A stretch of 37,668 nucleotides of DNA from Candidatus Cyanaurora vandensis (GTDB lineage: Bacteria > Cyanobacteriota > Cyanobacteriia > Gloeobacterales > Anthocerotibacteraceae), in the NCBI RefSeq assembly GCF_013285555.1, contig NZ_JAAXLT010000149.1:1-37668 (forward strand), read 5' to 3'. A program made the position numbers and the translations under genes. Positions within the stretch are counted from its first letter, which is position 1. Each line of letters opens with the position of its first letter. The notes under the pieces are model-generated. The model saw only the letters and a program-made list of their open reading frames with translations. It had not been told where the DNA came from and did not search any database. Of the stretch, positions 16,268 to 25,487 are shown one piece after another.

Positions 16268-19200
16268 GATAGACCTGACCCTCTGGGGCAGAGTTTTTTC
16301 ATGTGGGGTACCCGTGGTTAGCAGTACCGATAGCTTGCGTGGCAAATCCAGTTCGGATGGATCAGTACTTGCTTCTAACTTCATGTTGCCGGACTTAATC
16401 GAGATCCAACGGGCGAGTTTCCGTTGGTTCATGGAGGAGGGCTTGATCGAAGAGATCATGAGTTTCTCCCCGATTGAGGACTATACGGGCAAACTGGAGT
16501 TACATTTTTTGCCAGAATACCGCATTGTCGAACCCAAATATAGTGTCGAGGAAGCGAAACGGCGCGATGCCACCTACGCCGTGCAGTTGCGAGTCCCCGC
16601 CCGCCTGACCAATAAAGAAAAGGGCGAAATCAAAGAACAAGAAGTCTTCTTGGGCGAACTGCCCCTGATGACGGACCGGGGAACCTTTATTATCAACGGG
16701 GCCGAACGGGTCATCGTCAACCAGATCGTGCGCTCTCCTGGGGTGTACTTCAAAAAAGAAAGTGATACTTCGGGCCGCTCTACCTTTAATGCTTCGCTCA
16801 TCCCGAACCTGGGCGCGTGGTTGAAATTTGAAACCGATGTCAATGACTTAGTTTGGGTCCGTATTGACAAGACCCGCAAACTCTCGGCCTTGGTCCTCCT
16901 CAAGACCCTGGGCCTGACTGACAACGAGATCCTCGACTCCCTGCGGCACCCGGAATATTTCCGCAAGACCATCGAAAAAGACGGCAACTTCACCGAGGAA
17001 GAAGCCCTGCTGGAGTTGTACCGCAAGCTACGCCCCGGTGAACCGCCGACGGTGGCAGGTGCCCAACAATTGCTCAACTCGCGCTTCTTCGACCCCAAAC
17101 GCTACGATTTGGGCCGGGTTGGACGTTACAAGATCAACCGTAAACTGCGGCTCAATGTCCCGGAGACGACCCGGACCCTCACCGCTCAGGACATCCTGGC
17201 CTGTATTGATTACTTGATCAACCTGGAATACGACCTAGGCATCACCGATGACATTGACCACTTGGGCAACCGCCGGGTGCGCTCTGTCGGCGAACTACTC
17301 CAGAACCAAGTGCGGGTCGGTCTCAACCGCTTGGAGCGCATCATCAAAGAGCGCATGACTGTCTCCGATGCCGAGTCCTTGACCCCGGCCTCGCTAGTCA
17401 ACCCCAAACCCTTGGTAGCGGCGATTAAGGAGTTCTTTGGGTCCTCGCAACTCTCGCAGTTCATGGACCAGACCAATCCCCTAGCTGAGTTGACCCACAA
17501 ACGCCGCTTGAGTGCCCTCGGTCCCGGTGGATTGACCCGTGAACGAGCGGGTTTCGCCGTGCGAGACATCCACCCCAGCCACTACGGACGGATCTGCCCG
17601 ATTGAGACGCCAGAGGGTCCGAACGCTGGTCTGATTGGTTCTCTGGCAACCCATGCGCGGGTGAGTCCCTACGGTTTCGTGGAGACCCCGGTGCGGAAGG
17701 TAGATAAGGTCCGGGGCATTGTGACGGATGAAGTCGTCTATCTGACCGCCGATGAAGAGGACGAGTACCGGGTTGCGCCGGGAGATATCCCCCTCAACGA
17801 GGATGATACCTTTGCTTTTGGCCCGGTCCCCGTGCGCTACCGTCAAGACTTCGCCTCCGTCGAACCTAAAGAAGTAGATTACGTCCACGTCTCCCCGATC
17901 CAGATCGTCTCGGTGGCAACCTCGCTGATTCCCTTTTTGGAACACGACGACGCGAACCGGGCTTTGATGGGCGCGAACATGCAACGCCAAGCCGTGCCCC
18001 TGTTGCGTCCTGAACGGCCCTTGGTCGGCACGGGTCTAGAGGCCCAGTGCGCCCGTGACTCCGGAATGGTCGTCATCTCCCACAAACCGGGCGAGATTGA
18101 AGCGGTCTCCGCCACTGAGATCCGGGTCCGTGCCACCGATGGTAGTCTCCTGGTCTACCCACTCTCCAAGTACCAACGCTCCAACCAAGACACCTGCCTT
18201 AACCAAAAGCCCATCGTTTACGAAGGCGACCAAGTGGCGGAGGGCCAAGTACTCGCCGATGGTTCAGCCACCGAGGGCGGGGAGCTAGCTTTGGGGCAAA
18301 ACGTCCTCATCGCCTACATGCCTTGGGAAGGGTACAACTACGAAGATGCGATCCTCATCAGTGAACGGCTTGTGCGCGAGGATGTCTACACTTCCATTCA
18401 CGTCGAGAAGTTCGAGATTGAGGCCCGTCAGACTAAGCTCGGCCCCGAGGAGATCACCCGTGAGATCCCCAACGTCGGGGAGGACGCGCTCCGCAACCTA
18501 GATGACCGGGGCATTGTCCGCTCTGGGGCCTGGGTGGATGCTGGGGATATTTTGGTCGGTAAAGTCACGCCCAAGGGCGAATCGGACCAACCCCCGGAAG
18601 AAAAGCTGCTCCGGGCCATCTTTGGTGAAAAAGCCCGCGATGTGCGGGACAACTCCCTGCGCGTGCCCAACGGTGAAAAAGGCCGGGTCGTGGATGTGCG
18701 GGTCTTTACCCGCGAGAACGGCGACGAATTGCCCCCCGGGGCCAACATGGTCGTCCGGATCTACGTCGCCCAGAAACGTAAAATCCAAGTCGGCGACAAG
18801 ATGGCGGGTCGTCACGGGAACAAGGGGATTATTTCACGGATTCTACCCTGCGAAGATATGCCCTACTTGCCTGATGGCCGCCCGATTGATATCGTCCTCA
18901 ACCCCTTGGGCGTGCCCTCACGGATGAACGTGGGTCAGGTTTTCGAGACCCTGCTCGGTTGGGCAGGAGAGTTGATGAACCTGCGCTTCAAGCTCACGCC
19001 CTTCGACGAGATGTTTGGGGCAGAAGCTTCGCGCTTGTTGGTGGATGAGAAACTGAAACAGGCCCGCGAACAGCGTCAGCAGCCTTGGGTCTATACCGCT
19101 GGCGACGAAACTGTGGAACCCAGTGACCTGCGTTTACAACGGATTAAGCAACAGGTAGGCAAGATCACGCTCTTCGATGGTCGCACTGGCGAACCTTTTG

Positions 19201-19697
19201 ACCGTCCGGTCACGGTGGGGGTGTCCTATATGCTCAAGCTGGTCCACCTCGTAGATGACAAGATCCACGCCCGTTCCACGGGTCCCTACTCCCTAGTCAC
19301 CCAGCAGCCTTTGGGTGGTAAGGCGCAGCAGGGCGGTCAACGCTTTGGAGAAATGGAAGTCTGGGCCTTAGAAGCCTTCGGGGCGGCCTACACGCTCCAG
19401 GAGTTGCTCACGGTCAAGTCTGATGACATGGTAGGCCGTAACGAAGCCCTCAACGCCATCGTCAAGGGCAAGGCTATTCCCCGTCCCGGCATTCCCGAGT
19501 CCTTCAAGGTGTTGGTCCGGGAACTGCAATCCCTAGGCTTGGATGTGTCGGTCCACAAGATCGAGACCCAGGGCGACGGTTCTTCCCGCGATGTGGAAGT
19601 CGACTTGATGGTGGACGCTGGGGGTAAACGTACGCCCACCCGTCCGACCTATGAGCAGTTCAATCCCCGCGAGATTGACATGGCAACGGACGAATAG
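16266..19697 (+). CDS. rpoB: RNA polymerase beta subunit
   Basis: RpoB forms half of the catalytic cleft of RNA polymerase. The product is about 1143 residues, with the compact cyanobacterial/plastid architecture starting at [15 protein letters not shown]. The rifampicin region is visible ([20 protein letters not shown], then LSALGPGGL), as are the C-terminal clamp motifs ([12 protein letters not shown], and the [21 protein letters not shown] region). ATG 16266 has GAGG five bases upstream; GTG 16314 (behind GGGG) is a serious alternative and closer to the usual N-terminal length. A strong terminator follows the stop, and rpoC1 is not next, although rpoB-rpoC1-rpoC2 is the usual cyanobacterial order. 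Confidence 0.97.
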   Translation: MIDLTLWGRVFSCGVPVVSSTDSLRGKSSSDGSVLASNFMLPDLIEIQRASFRWFMEEGLIEEIMSFSPIEDYTGKLELHFLPEYRIVEPKYSVEEAKRRDATYAVQLRVPARLTNKEKGEIKEQEVFLGELPLMTDRGTFIINGAERVIVNQIVRSPGVYFKKESDTSGRSTFNASLIPNLGAWLKFETDVNDLVWVRIDKTRKLSALVLLKTLGLTDNEILDSLRHPEYFRKTIEKDGNFTEEEALLELYRKLRPGEPPTVAGAQQLLNSRFFDPKRYDLGRVGRYKINRKLRLNVPETTRTLTAQDILACIDYLINLEYDLGITDDIDHLGNRRVRSVGELLQNQVRVGLNRLERIIKERMTVSDAESLTPASLVNPKPLVAAIKEFFGSSQLSQFMDQTNPLAELTHKRRLSALGPGGLTRERAGFAVRDIHPSHYGRICPIETPEGPNAGLIGSLATHARVSPYGFVETPVRKVDKVRGIVTDEVVYLTADEEDEYRVAPGDIPLNEDDTFAFGPVPVRYRQDFASVEPKEVDYVHVSPIQIVSVATSLIPFLEHDDANRALMGANMQRQAVPLLRPERPLVGTGLEAQCARDSGMVVISHKPGEIEAVSATEIRVRATDGSLLVYPLSKYQRSNQDTCLNQKPIVYEGDQVAEGQVLADGSATEGGELALGQNVLIAYMPWEGYNYEDAILISERLVREDVYTSIHVEKFEIEARQTKLGPEEITREIPNVGEDALRNLDDRGIVRSGAWVDAGDILVGKVTPKGESDQPPEEKLLRAIFGEKARDVRDNSLRVPNGEKGRVVDVRVFTRENGDELPPGANMVVRIYVAQKRKIQVGDKMAGRHGNKGIISRILPCEDMPYLPDGRPIDIVLNPLGVPSRMNVGQVFETLLGWAGELMNLRFKLTPFDEMFGAEASRLLVDEKLKQAREQRQQPWVYTAGDETVEPSDLRLQRIKQQVGKITLFDGRTGEPFDRPVTVGVSYMLKLVHLVDDKIHARSTGPYSLVTQQPLGGKAQQGGQRFGEMEVWALEAFGAAYTLQELLTVKSDDMVGRNEALNAIVKGKAIPRPGIPESFKVLVRELQSLGLDVSVHKIETQGDGSSRDVEVDLMVDAGGKRTPTRPTYEQFNPREIDMATDE

Positions 19698-19716
19698 TCC
19701 GTAACTTAACCACTAG

Positions 19717-19757
19717 CAGGCCACCTCTTTTATTGAAAGAGGTGGCCTGTTTCTTTT
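19717..19757 (+). terminator. Strong intrinsic terminator after rpoB
   Basis: CAGGCCACCTCTTT and AAAGAGGTGGCCTG form a perfect 14-bp stem with loop TATTG, followed by a T-rich tail, 20 bases after the rpoB stop. It should end rpoB transcription completely. Confidence 0.92.
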
Positions 19758-19809
19758 TAGCTATGCACCTACGGCGAGCAGCCTGGAGTTCCGCGTGGAG
19801 TCGGAGTAC

Positions 19810-21036
19810 CTAAGGAATGATGTAGGTATCCACACGAGTCAGGGTACCGGAATCGTCATCCTGGGCCAGACCTTGGAAGTACAAGCTACTCCCAGAATTG
19901 TAGTCCGCCAGCAGAAACTCCTCTTCTAGCACACCATTGAATCGCAGGTTGTCCTCCTCAGAAAAATCGCCGAGTTCCGGGTCCAAACCGAGTACACCAA
20001 ACGGCGTTACCGCCGCAGCGAGGGCCGTCGAGTAGCCGAATTGACCCTCTTGGCCCCGAGTGCCTGCCATACCTACCACGAGGACACCGGGTTTAGAGCG
20101 ACTTGGAGCCACCCAAAGGGCAGGCTCTAGACTCGCGGACTCTTGCTCTAAGGGCTCCACTCGGGCACCTTCACCCATGAGATCCACATAGAGATTTTGC
20201 TCACCCAGCATCTCCGCTCGTAGGAAACCGGTTGCGAAACGACGATTTAACCGTTGCTGGTCCTCTGCCGGTAGCGGTTCAGAGTTGGGCACATTGTCGC
20301 TGGGTCCGTTATGCCCCATACCTAAGACATTGGTATAGAAATTACGACGAGCAAGGACCGCTTCCTCAAAGTAGGACCTGACCCACTCTTTAGGTACAAT
20401 CGTGTCCACATCCCCTGACACAAAAAAAGCAGATCCCGTATAGATGGCGAGATTCTCACTCCCCTCGATACTACCGCCGGAGCGCGGTCCCCGGGCCGGT
20501 GAGAGCGGGACAATGGTGCTAACACGGGGTTCGTAGGCAATCAGGTACATCAAAGCCGCACCCCCCATAGAATGCCCGACCGCGCCCCACTGCCCTTGCC
20601 AACTCATCTGATACAAGAAACTCGCTGGGTTTCTAGATTCATCGTCCACCCAATGTAATAATGCGCGGCTATCACGGGCCTCATCTTGACGCGTGGCATT
20701 GTTACCGACTTGTGTACCAATTGAGGCTACTACAAACCCCCAACTAGCCGTGTGGATATTCAGTTCGTCATAATTCAAAGGACTGCTGGCATACCCATGC
20801 TGGAATGCCGTCAAGGGATAGGGACCCAGGTCTGGGTTAGGGGGAGCATCAGGGCCCGATTTCAAGGCTGGGTAATAGATCCGTCCCCGGATGGAGCCGC
20901 GTCCAAAGTTCTCATCAACAAAAACCACATCGCGCCAGCCCACAGGATAGCTACCATAATCTTCAATGGCCCGCGCCAGTGCGGGGGCTGCCGAGAGGAC
21001 CCACACGACTAGCCAAAGCCAAGTCAAGTTTTTCAT
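19810..21036 (-). CDS. Exported alpha/beta hydrolase, copy A
   Basis: A 408-residue exported serine hydrolase. The signal peptide spans 1-21 (cleavage near ALA|RAIED). The fold is alpha/beta hydrolase, resembling the chlorophyllase / dienelactone hydrolase / PAF-acetylhydrolase group: oxyanion strand PLTAFQHGYASSP (75-87), nucleophile Ser156 in GAVGHSMGGAA, probable acid Asp211 in SGDVDTIVP, and His242 in GMGHNG. The C-terminal 130 residues are an extra beta-rich region. The substrate is unknown; an ester or lipid is likely. It is a close paralogue of the gene at 21331, probably two-thirds identical or more, with no gaps over most of the length. GGAG precedes the ATG. Confidence 0.85.
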   Translation of the reverse strand: MKNLTWLWLVVWVLSAAPALARAIEDYGSYPVGWRDVVFVDENFGRGSIRGRIYYPALKSGPDAPPNPDLGPYPLTAFQHGYASSPLNYDELNIHTASWGFVVASIGTQVGNNATRQDEARDSRALLHWVDDESRNPASFLYQMSWQGQWGAVGHSMGGAALMYLIAYEPRVSTIVPLSPARGPRSGGSIEGSENLAIYTGSAFFVSGDVDTIVPKEWVRSYFEEAVLARRNFYTNVLGMGHNGPSDNVPNSEPLPAEDQQRLNRRFATGFLRAEMLGEQNLYVDLMGEGARVEPLEQESASLEPALWVAPSRSKPGVLVVGMAGTRGQEGQFGYSTALAAAVTPFGVLGLDPELGDFSEEDNLRFNGVLEEEFLLADYNSGSSLYFQGLAQDDDSGTLTRVDTYIIP

Positions 21037-21255
21037 AGCTAACTCCAGCCAGTAACTTCGTTAAAGTACCCTACTATTTCTACCCGGAGTTTCACTCGCA
21101 GGGAATACGTATAAACTGCCAGATTTAAAGGCCTAACTATTAGTAAGAATGTACGTGGAAGACTGCGTGAAAAGTTACAGCTTCGAGTTAAATGCATAGA
21201 GTTCTACGCTGAAATACGTGCTTTAAGTAAGTAAATCATCGGCTCAGGGATGCTC

Positions 21256-21296
21256 TTTTTAAAAACTCGGCCTTACCATCACAAGGTCAGACCGAG
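21256..21296 (-). terminator. Probable terminator after hydrolase copy B
   Basis: On the minus strand, CTCGG...CCTT pairs with AAGG...CCGAG (one arm has a small bulge), followed by TTTTT. It lies 35 bases after the stop of hydrolase copy B, so the two hydrolase genes are likely separate transcription units. The rest of the gap 21037-21330 holds the upstream region of copy A, which resembles that of copy B, and nothing else I can identify. Confidence 0.6.
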
Positions 21297-21330
21297 CTAT
21301 TGGTATCAAACTCTAGCGCGAAGGGTGAAG

Positions 21331-22557
21331 CTAGGGAACGACGTAGGTATCTACGCGAGTCAAGGCACCGGAACTGTCATCTTGAGCAAGTCCCTGGAAG
21401 TACAAACTACTCCCAGAACTGTAGCCTGCCAGCGGAAACTCCCCTTCCAGCACACCATTGAACCGCAGTCCACCCTCCTTAAAAATACCGCCGAGGTCTA
21501 GATCCAGACCTAGTGGACCAAACTTGGTCGGGATTTGGACCGTAGCGGTTGAGGCCGCGAGTTGACCTTGTTGATCCCTAGCCCCGGCCATACCCACCAC
21601 CAGACTCCCGGGGATACGACTCGGGGCAACCCATAGGGCGGGTTCTAGGCTAGCGGACTCCTGCGCCAGGGGTTCGCTACGGGCACCCTCCCCCATGAGG
21701 TCCACATAGAGGTTCTGTTCACCCAGCATCTCCGCTCTTAGGAACCCTGTGGCGAGACGGCGATGTAACCGTTGCTGCTCCTCCTGCGATAGGGGTTCAG
21801 TCTTAGAGGTCTTGTCACTAGCTCCGTTATGGCCTGCACCTAAAACACTGGTATAGAAGTTACGACGGGCGAGGACAGCCTCTCGGAAGTAAGCCTCAAC
21901 CGATACCGGGGGGACAATATCATCCACACTGCCCGACACAAAAAAAGCAGCCCCCGTGTAGGTAGTGAGATTTCTACTCCCCTCAAAACTCGTGCCCACA
22001 GCCAGTCCCCGGTAGGGCTGAAGCGGGACAATCGTGCGGACCCGTGGTTCATAGTCAATCAAGTACAGCAAAGACCCACCGCCCATGGAATGCCCAACCG
22101 CACCCCAATCGCCAGCCCGCCTCATTTGGTACAAAAAACTCGTTGGGTCTTTAGACTGGTCCTCCACCCAATGTAATAAGGCGCGACTATCACGGGCCTC
22201 GTTCTGCATCGTGGCATTAACGGCAACTTGTGTACCAATTGAGGCCACCAAAAACCCCCAACTGGCAGTATGGGTATTCAGTTCCTCATAGTTCAGCGGA
22301 CTACTGGCAAACCCATGGTTAAATGCCGTCAGAGGATAGGGACCCAAGGCAGTATTGGGGGGAGCATCGCGGCCTGGACTTAAGGCTGGGTAGTAGATGC
22401 GGCCCCGGATTGAACCCCGGTCAAAGTTTTCATCTATAAAAACCACGTCGCGCCAACCCACGGGGTAGCTACCGGGGTCTTCGATGGCTTGGGCCAGTAC
22501 CGGTACCATCCAGAGGACCCACAGCACTAGCCAAAGCCAAAACTTTACGTTTTTCAT
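21331..22557 (-). CDS. Exported alpha/beta hydrolase, copy B
   Basis: Tandem paralogue of the gene at 19810, with the same length (408 residues) and domain plan. Signal peptide 1-22 (VLA|QAIED); nucleophile Ser157 in GAVGHSMGGGS; Asp212 in SGSVDDIVP; His243 in GAGHNG. The catalytic triad is intact in both copies, so neither is a decayed duplicate. The copies differ most in residues 182-215 and 325-365, which may reflect different substrates. It lies 69 bases downstream of the SinR-like gene, across a compound inverted repeat. Confidence 0.85.
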   Translation of the reverse strand: MKNVKFWLWLVLWVLWMVPVLAQAIEDPGSYPVGWRDVVFIDENFDRGSIRGRIYYPALSPGRDAPPNTALGPYPLTAFNHGFASSPLNYEELNTHTASWGFLVASIGTQVAVNATMQNEARDSRALLHWVEDQSKDPTSFLYQMRRAGDWGAVGHSMGGGSLLYLIDYEPRVRTIVPLQPYRGLAVGTSFEGSRNLTTYTGAAFFVSGSVDDIVPPVSVEAYFREAVLARRNFYTSVLGAGHNGASDKTSKTEPLSQEEQQRLHRRLATGFLRAEMLGEQNLYVDLMGEGARSEPLAQESASLEPALWVAPSRIPGSLVVGMAGARDQQGQLAASTATVQIPTKFGPLGLDLDLGGIFKEGGLRFNGVLEGEFPLAGYSSGSSLYFQGLAQDDSSGALTRVDTYVVP

Positions 22558-22570
22558 GTCTGATTCCCGT

Positions 22571-22618
22571 CAGTGACTCCGCCAAAGTACCTTAATACTC
22601 GGGTATTGTCAGTCACTG
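22571..22618. other. Compound inverted repeat in leader of hydrolase copy B
   Basis: Outer arms CAGTGACT (22571-22578) and AGTCACTG (22611-22618) are perfect 8-bp inverted repeats. Nested inside are AATAC (22594-22598) and GTATT (22603-22607). There is no T-run, so a regulatory site or leader structure is more likely than a terminator. The corresponding region of copy A keeps the AAAGTACC block but not the outer arms. Confidence 0.45.
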
Positions 22619-22626
22619 GGAAGACG

Positions 22627-23202
22627 TTAAAACTCTTGGAGTTGGGTACCTATTTCTTTACGGGTATAGACCACGGCAGCGTAAGCACTTTCCTCAGGGA
22701 GGTGGGACCAAGATGCCGGGGCTAGAGACACATCGGCAACTAGGATACGCGGGCCGTCGCCCAAAGCGGTGCGGATTTGACTGGAGACCATTTCCGGCGT
22801 ACGGTCGGTCTCCAGATGCCAGAGGTTATTGAAGATGGGCCGCCAAGCACCCAGGTCCGTCAATTTAGCCAAGTCCATTGGTCCATCAGAGGCCACCGTC
22901 AATAGTTCGTGGTCTACATCCTGGAGCACGGCATCGGTATAGAGTCCGATGAATTCTGCCACCTCAGCTTCAAGCCCCGACCAAGCCATGATGGATTTTG
23001 AGACATCTACCAGATAAAAACTATCCTGGGGACCCAGATAACCCTTGAGGTCATGTTGGAGGTTATAGGGCAGGTCAGCAATCCTCAACAACCACAAATT
23101 CTCCATGACGTGCGCTTCCGGGGTGTGGCGGTCAATGAATTCAACCAACTCCGGGTACTCAGCCAGGGGTTTCGATAGCGCGTAACCAAGTAGATAGAGC
23201 AT
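22627..23202 (-). CDS. Protein with two SinR/Cas2-like halves
   Basis: A 191-residue cytoplasmic protein. The first half (MLYLLGYAL...ENLWLLRI...LKGYLGPQDSFYLVDVSK...AWSGL, 1-77) follows the pattern of small ferredoxin-fold proteins annotated as SinR-like and related to Cas2/VapD: a first strand with an aliphatic Tyr start, a 'TWLV'-like strand 2, and a 'D.LFVV.V' strand followed by W-G. The second half (about 100-165) repeats it in weaker form, with NNLWHLET, ALGDGPRILVADVS and APASW offset by about 91 residues. GGAGGTGAC immediately before the ATG fixes the start. No CRISPR array or cas gene is nearby. Nuclease or RNA-binding function is unproven. Confidence 0.55.
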   Translation of the reverse strand: MLYLLGYALSKPLAEYPELVEFIDRHTPEAHVMENLWLLRIADLPYNLQHDLKGYLGPQDSFYLVDVSKSIMAWSGLEAEVAEFIGLYTDAVLQDVDHELLTVASDGPMDLAKLTDLGAWRPIFNNLWHLETDRTPEMVSSQIRTALGDGPRILVADVSLAPASWSHLPEESAYAAVVYTRKEIGTQLQEF

Positions 23203-23306
23203 GTCACCTCCAGAATGTCACCCCAGCATAGGGAAGAGGCGCATCTAGACCATCCGCACAGAGATAGAATCAGGGGTACCCTATAGATGAAACTTAGGTG
23301 ATCACT

Positions 23307-23777
23307 ATGTACGTCCTACGTCTTCTCCTGCTAGTGTTTTTGTCCGGTTGCACGATTACCGAACAAGCCCAATCCTGGTTTCGCTCCCCCGAGGAGACGA
23401 CCCGCCAATACCTAGAAGCCACCAAAATCAATGACCAGACCGAGTTGGGCCTACTCTCGCGTCCCCTAGAAGTGGGCAACTGTCAAAATACCGTGACCGT
23501 AGATTTCAATAAAGCTTTCACCGACCTGTTAAATCAAGGCTTGCCCCTCGATACCTTTACCATCCTTGAAACCCAAACCAAAGCTGACCTCGCGGTGGTA
23601 AAAGTACAAATGGTACGCGGCAGCGGCTTCGTCACCCTCAAAAACACCAACGCCGTCCTCCTCGAACACAGCACCGGGCAATGGCTTGTGGCTGGGATCG
23701 TCCCCGCCAACCAAGAGTCCGTCGAGATCCTCGGTGAACTGACTACCCACCTAGCCAACTATCAACCCACCAGCTAA
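23307..23777 (+). CDS. Small lipoprotein, NTF2/DUF4878-like
   Basis: A 156-residue lipoprotein: MYVLRLLLLVFLSGC has a lipobox with Cys15. The mature part starts with SPEETTRQYLEATKINDQ, typical of NTF2-like/DUF4878 lipoproteins, followed by alternating strands (LAVVKVQMV, FVTLKNTNAVLLEHS, QWLVAGIV). AGGTGAT is seven bases before ATG 23307; a GTG three codons earlier is the alternative. It is likely anchored in the membrane facing the periplasm. The mraY start is 17 bases downstream, so they are probably co-transcribed; no functional link is evident. Confidence 0.72.
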   Translation: MYVLRLLLLVFLSGCTITEQAQSWFRSPEETTRQYLEATKINDQTELGLLSRPLEVGNCQNTVTVDFNKAFTDLLNQGLPLDTFTILETQTKADLAVVKVQMVRGSGFVTLKNTNAVLLEHSTGQWLVAGIVPANQESVEILGELTTHLANYQPTS

Positions 23778-23794
23778 ACACACCAATAAAAAAG

Positions 23795-24838
23795 ATGCCC
23801 AAACAAGCCACGGTTTACGGTAAGCTCACTGCCCTCGGGTGCGGGTGCGCTATTGTCGGGGCCCTCCTCTGGCTGAGGCCGACTGCCCTCATCTCGTTGT
23901 TGGCTGGGTTTATCGTGACGGCCCTGCTGGGATGGGTGGGCATTCCAGTCCTGCAACGGCTCAAGACTGGGCAGGTGATCCGCAGCGATGGTCCCCAGTC
24001 CCATTTACAAAAAGGCGGTACCCCGACGATGGGGGGAGCTTTTTGGATTCCCCCGGCCTTGGTATTGCCCTTATGGACCTTAGATAGCCGGGTGTGGGCA
24101 GTTAGTGCCTTGACCCTGGTTTATGGACTAGTCGGGTTCTGGGATGACTGGCAGGTGATTACGAGCCGTCCAGGGGGACCCAGGGGCATCTCCGCCCGAC
24201 TCAAGATGGGATTATTGCTTGCCGGGGGCGGGGTATTTTGTCTATACCTGGCCCTTACGGGTCAGCCGACGGTTTTACGGAATTTTGCCGGGGAGCCCTG
24301 GCTAGCGTTGGGCGTGTTGTTTTGGCCCCTCGCGCTCTTCGTTCTGACTGCAACCAGCAACTCAGTGAACCTAACCGATGGCCTGGATGGGCTGGCGGCA
24401 GGGACCGGGGCGATTGCGGCGGCGGCTCTGGGACTAGTGGTTCCCGCACCTCTGGCGATGAGTTGTTGGGTGATGGTGGGTTGTTGTCTAGGGTTTTTAG
24501 TCTATAACCACAACCCAGCACGCGTCTTCATGGGGGATACGGGTTCTTTGGCCTTGGGTGGTTTCTTGGCGGGGGTGGCCCTGACCAGCGGACAACTATT
24601 ACCACTACTCATCATCAGCGGGGTTTTTGTGGCGGAAGCTATCTCAGTCCTCCTCCAAGTCAGCTACTACAAGGCCACCAAGGGAGCCGATGGTAAGGGG
24701 AAGCGGTTACTGAAGATGGCCCCCTTGCACCACCATCTAGAGTTGAGCGGTTGGTCTGAGACTCAGGTGGTCAGCTATCTCTACGGGATATCGCTGGTTT
24801 TGGCGGTTGTAGCAGTGTGGTTGACTGGGCTGCATTAA
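23795..24838 (+). CDS. mraY: Phospho-N-acetylmuramoyl-pentapeptide transferase MraY
   Basis: MraY transfers phospho-MurNAc-pentapeptide to undecaprenyl phosphate, making lipid I on the inner face of the plasma membrane. The 347-residue protein has about ten membrane spans. Active-site features are GGTPTMGG (74-81), Asp117-Asp118 in GFWDDW, NLTDGLDGLA (192-201), FMGDTGSLALGG with Asp248, and APLHHHLE near the C-terminus. It lies outside any mur/fts cluster here, which is common in cyanobacteria. The ribosome binding site is weak (A-rich leader). Confidence 0.97.
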   Translation: MPKQATVYGKLTALGCGCAIVGALLWLRPTALISLLAGFIVTALLGWVGIPVLQRLKTGQVIRSDGPQSHLQKGGTPTMGGAFWIPPALVLPLWTLDSRVWAVSALTLVYGLVGFWDDWQVITSRPGGPRGISARLKMGLLLAGGGVFCLYLALTGQPTVLRNFAGEPWLALGVLFWPLALFVLTATSNSVNLTDGLDGLAAGTGAIAAAALGLVVPAPLAMSCWVMVGCCLGFLVYNHNPARVFMGDTGSLALGGFLAGVALTSGQLLPLLIISGVFVAEAISVLLQVSYYKATKGADGKGKRLLKMAPLHHHLELSGWSETQVVSYLYGISLVLAVVAVWLTGLH

Positions 24839-24867
24839 AGTGAAATGAACCCCATTGTTTATCTTAA

Positions 24868-25431
24868 ATGTCTACTATGTCCGTGAAGCTTAGCCACGGG
24901 CCGTTGACCCTGGCAGATCTGGAGCGGGTAGTCCAGATCGAACAGGCTTGTTTCCAAGGCTATTGGAGCCGTCATACTTTTGAAGAAGAACTTAACCAGC
25001 CTGTGCAACGGCTGTGGGCCTTACGGGAGGCGGACTTGGTGGTTGCCTACTACGGAGTCTGGCGAGTTTTAGATGAGGCCCACCTCACGACCCTAGCGGT
25101 AGACCCGCCCTGGCGGGGACGCAATTTGGGGGCCTTGGCCCTCTGGTTGGCCCTCGACCATTGTCAACGGATGGGCTCCCACTGGCTGACCCTGGAGGTC
25201 CGGCCCTCGAATCAATCGGCCCTAGCTCTGTACTGTAAATATGGGTTCAGTGCGATCGGACGACGCAAACAGTATTATCCTGACAACGAGGATGCATTAG
25301 TCCTATGGCTCCCCCAGTTACAGAGCATTGAGAGTAAACAAGCTATGATCGAACGTAGAACCCATCTCTGGCAAGCCATCCAGGTCCAGGGTTGGGAGCC
25401 TATCCCCCTAGGGGCTGGCAATCTTGGCTAA
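24868..25431 (+). CDS. rimI: GNAT acetyltransferase, RimI-like
   Basis: A 187-residue GNAT-fold N-acetyltransferase. It matches the RimI pattern: VVQIEQACF and W at the substrate side, EAHLTTLAVDPPWRGRNLGALAL as the acetyl-CoA pyrophosphate loop (Q/RxxGxG/A variant RGRNLGA), LTLEVRPSNQSALALYCKYGF, and GRRKQYYPDNEDALVL. RimI acetylates the N-terminal alanine of ribosomal protein S18; related enzymes act on other N-termini. The C-terminal 40 residues extend past the usual RimI end (about 150). It follows mraY by 29 bases. Confidence 0.85.
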   Translation: MSTMSVKLSHGPLTLADLERVVQIEQACFQGYWSRHTFEEELNQPVQRLWALREADLVVAYYGVWRVLDEAHLTTLAVDPPWRGRNLGALALWLALDHCQRMGSHWLTLEVRPSNQSALALYCKYGFSAIGRRKQYYPDNEDALVLWLPQLQSIESKQAMIERRTHLWQAIQVQGWEPIPLGAGNLG

Positions 25432-25451
25432 AGGTCAAGTTATGTTAAGAT
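25424..25451 (+). promoter_or_regulatory. Candidate clpC promoter
   Basis: TTGGCT (25424-25429) and TAAGAT (25446-25451) are 16 bases apart, placing the start of transcription about 30 bases before the clpC ATG, which has GGGGAAGG in front of it. Confidence 0.4.
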
Positions 25452-25487
25452 AGACTCATCTCCACGCTCACAAGAGGGGAAGGCCGC

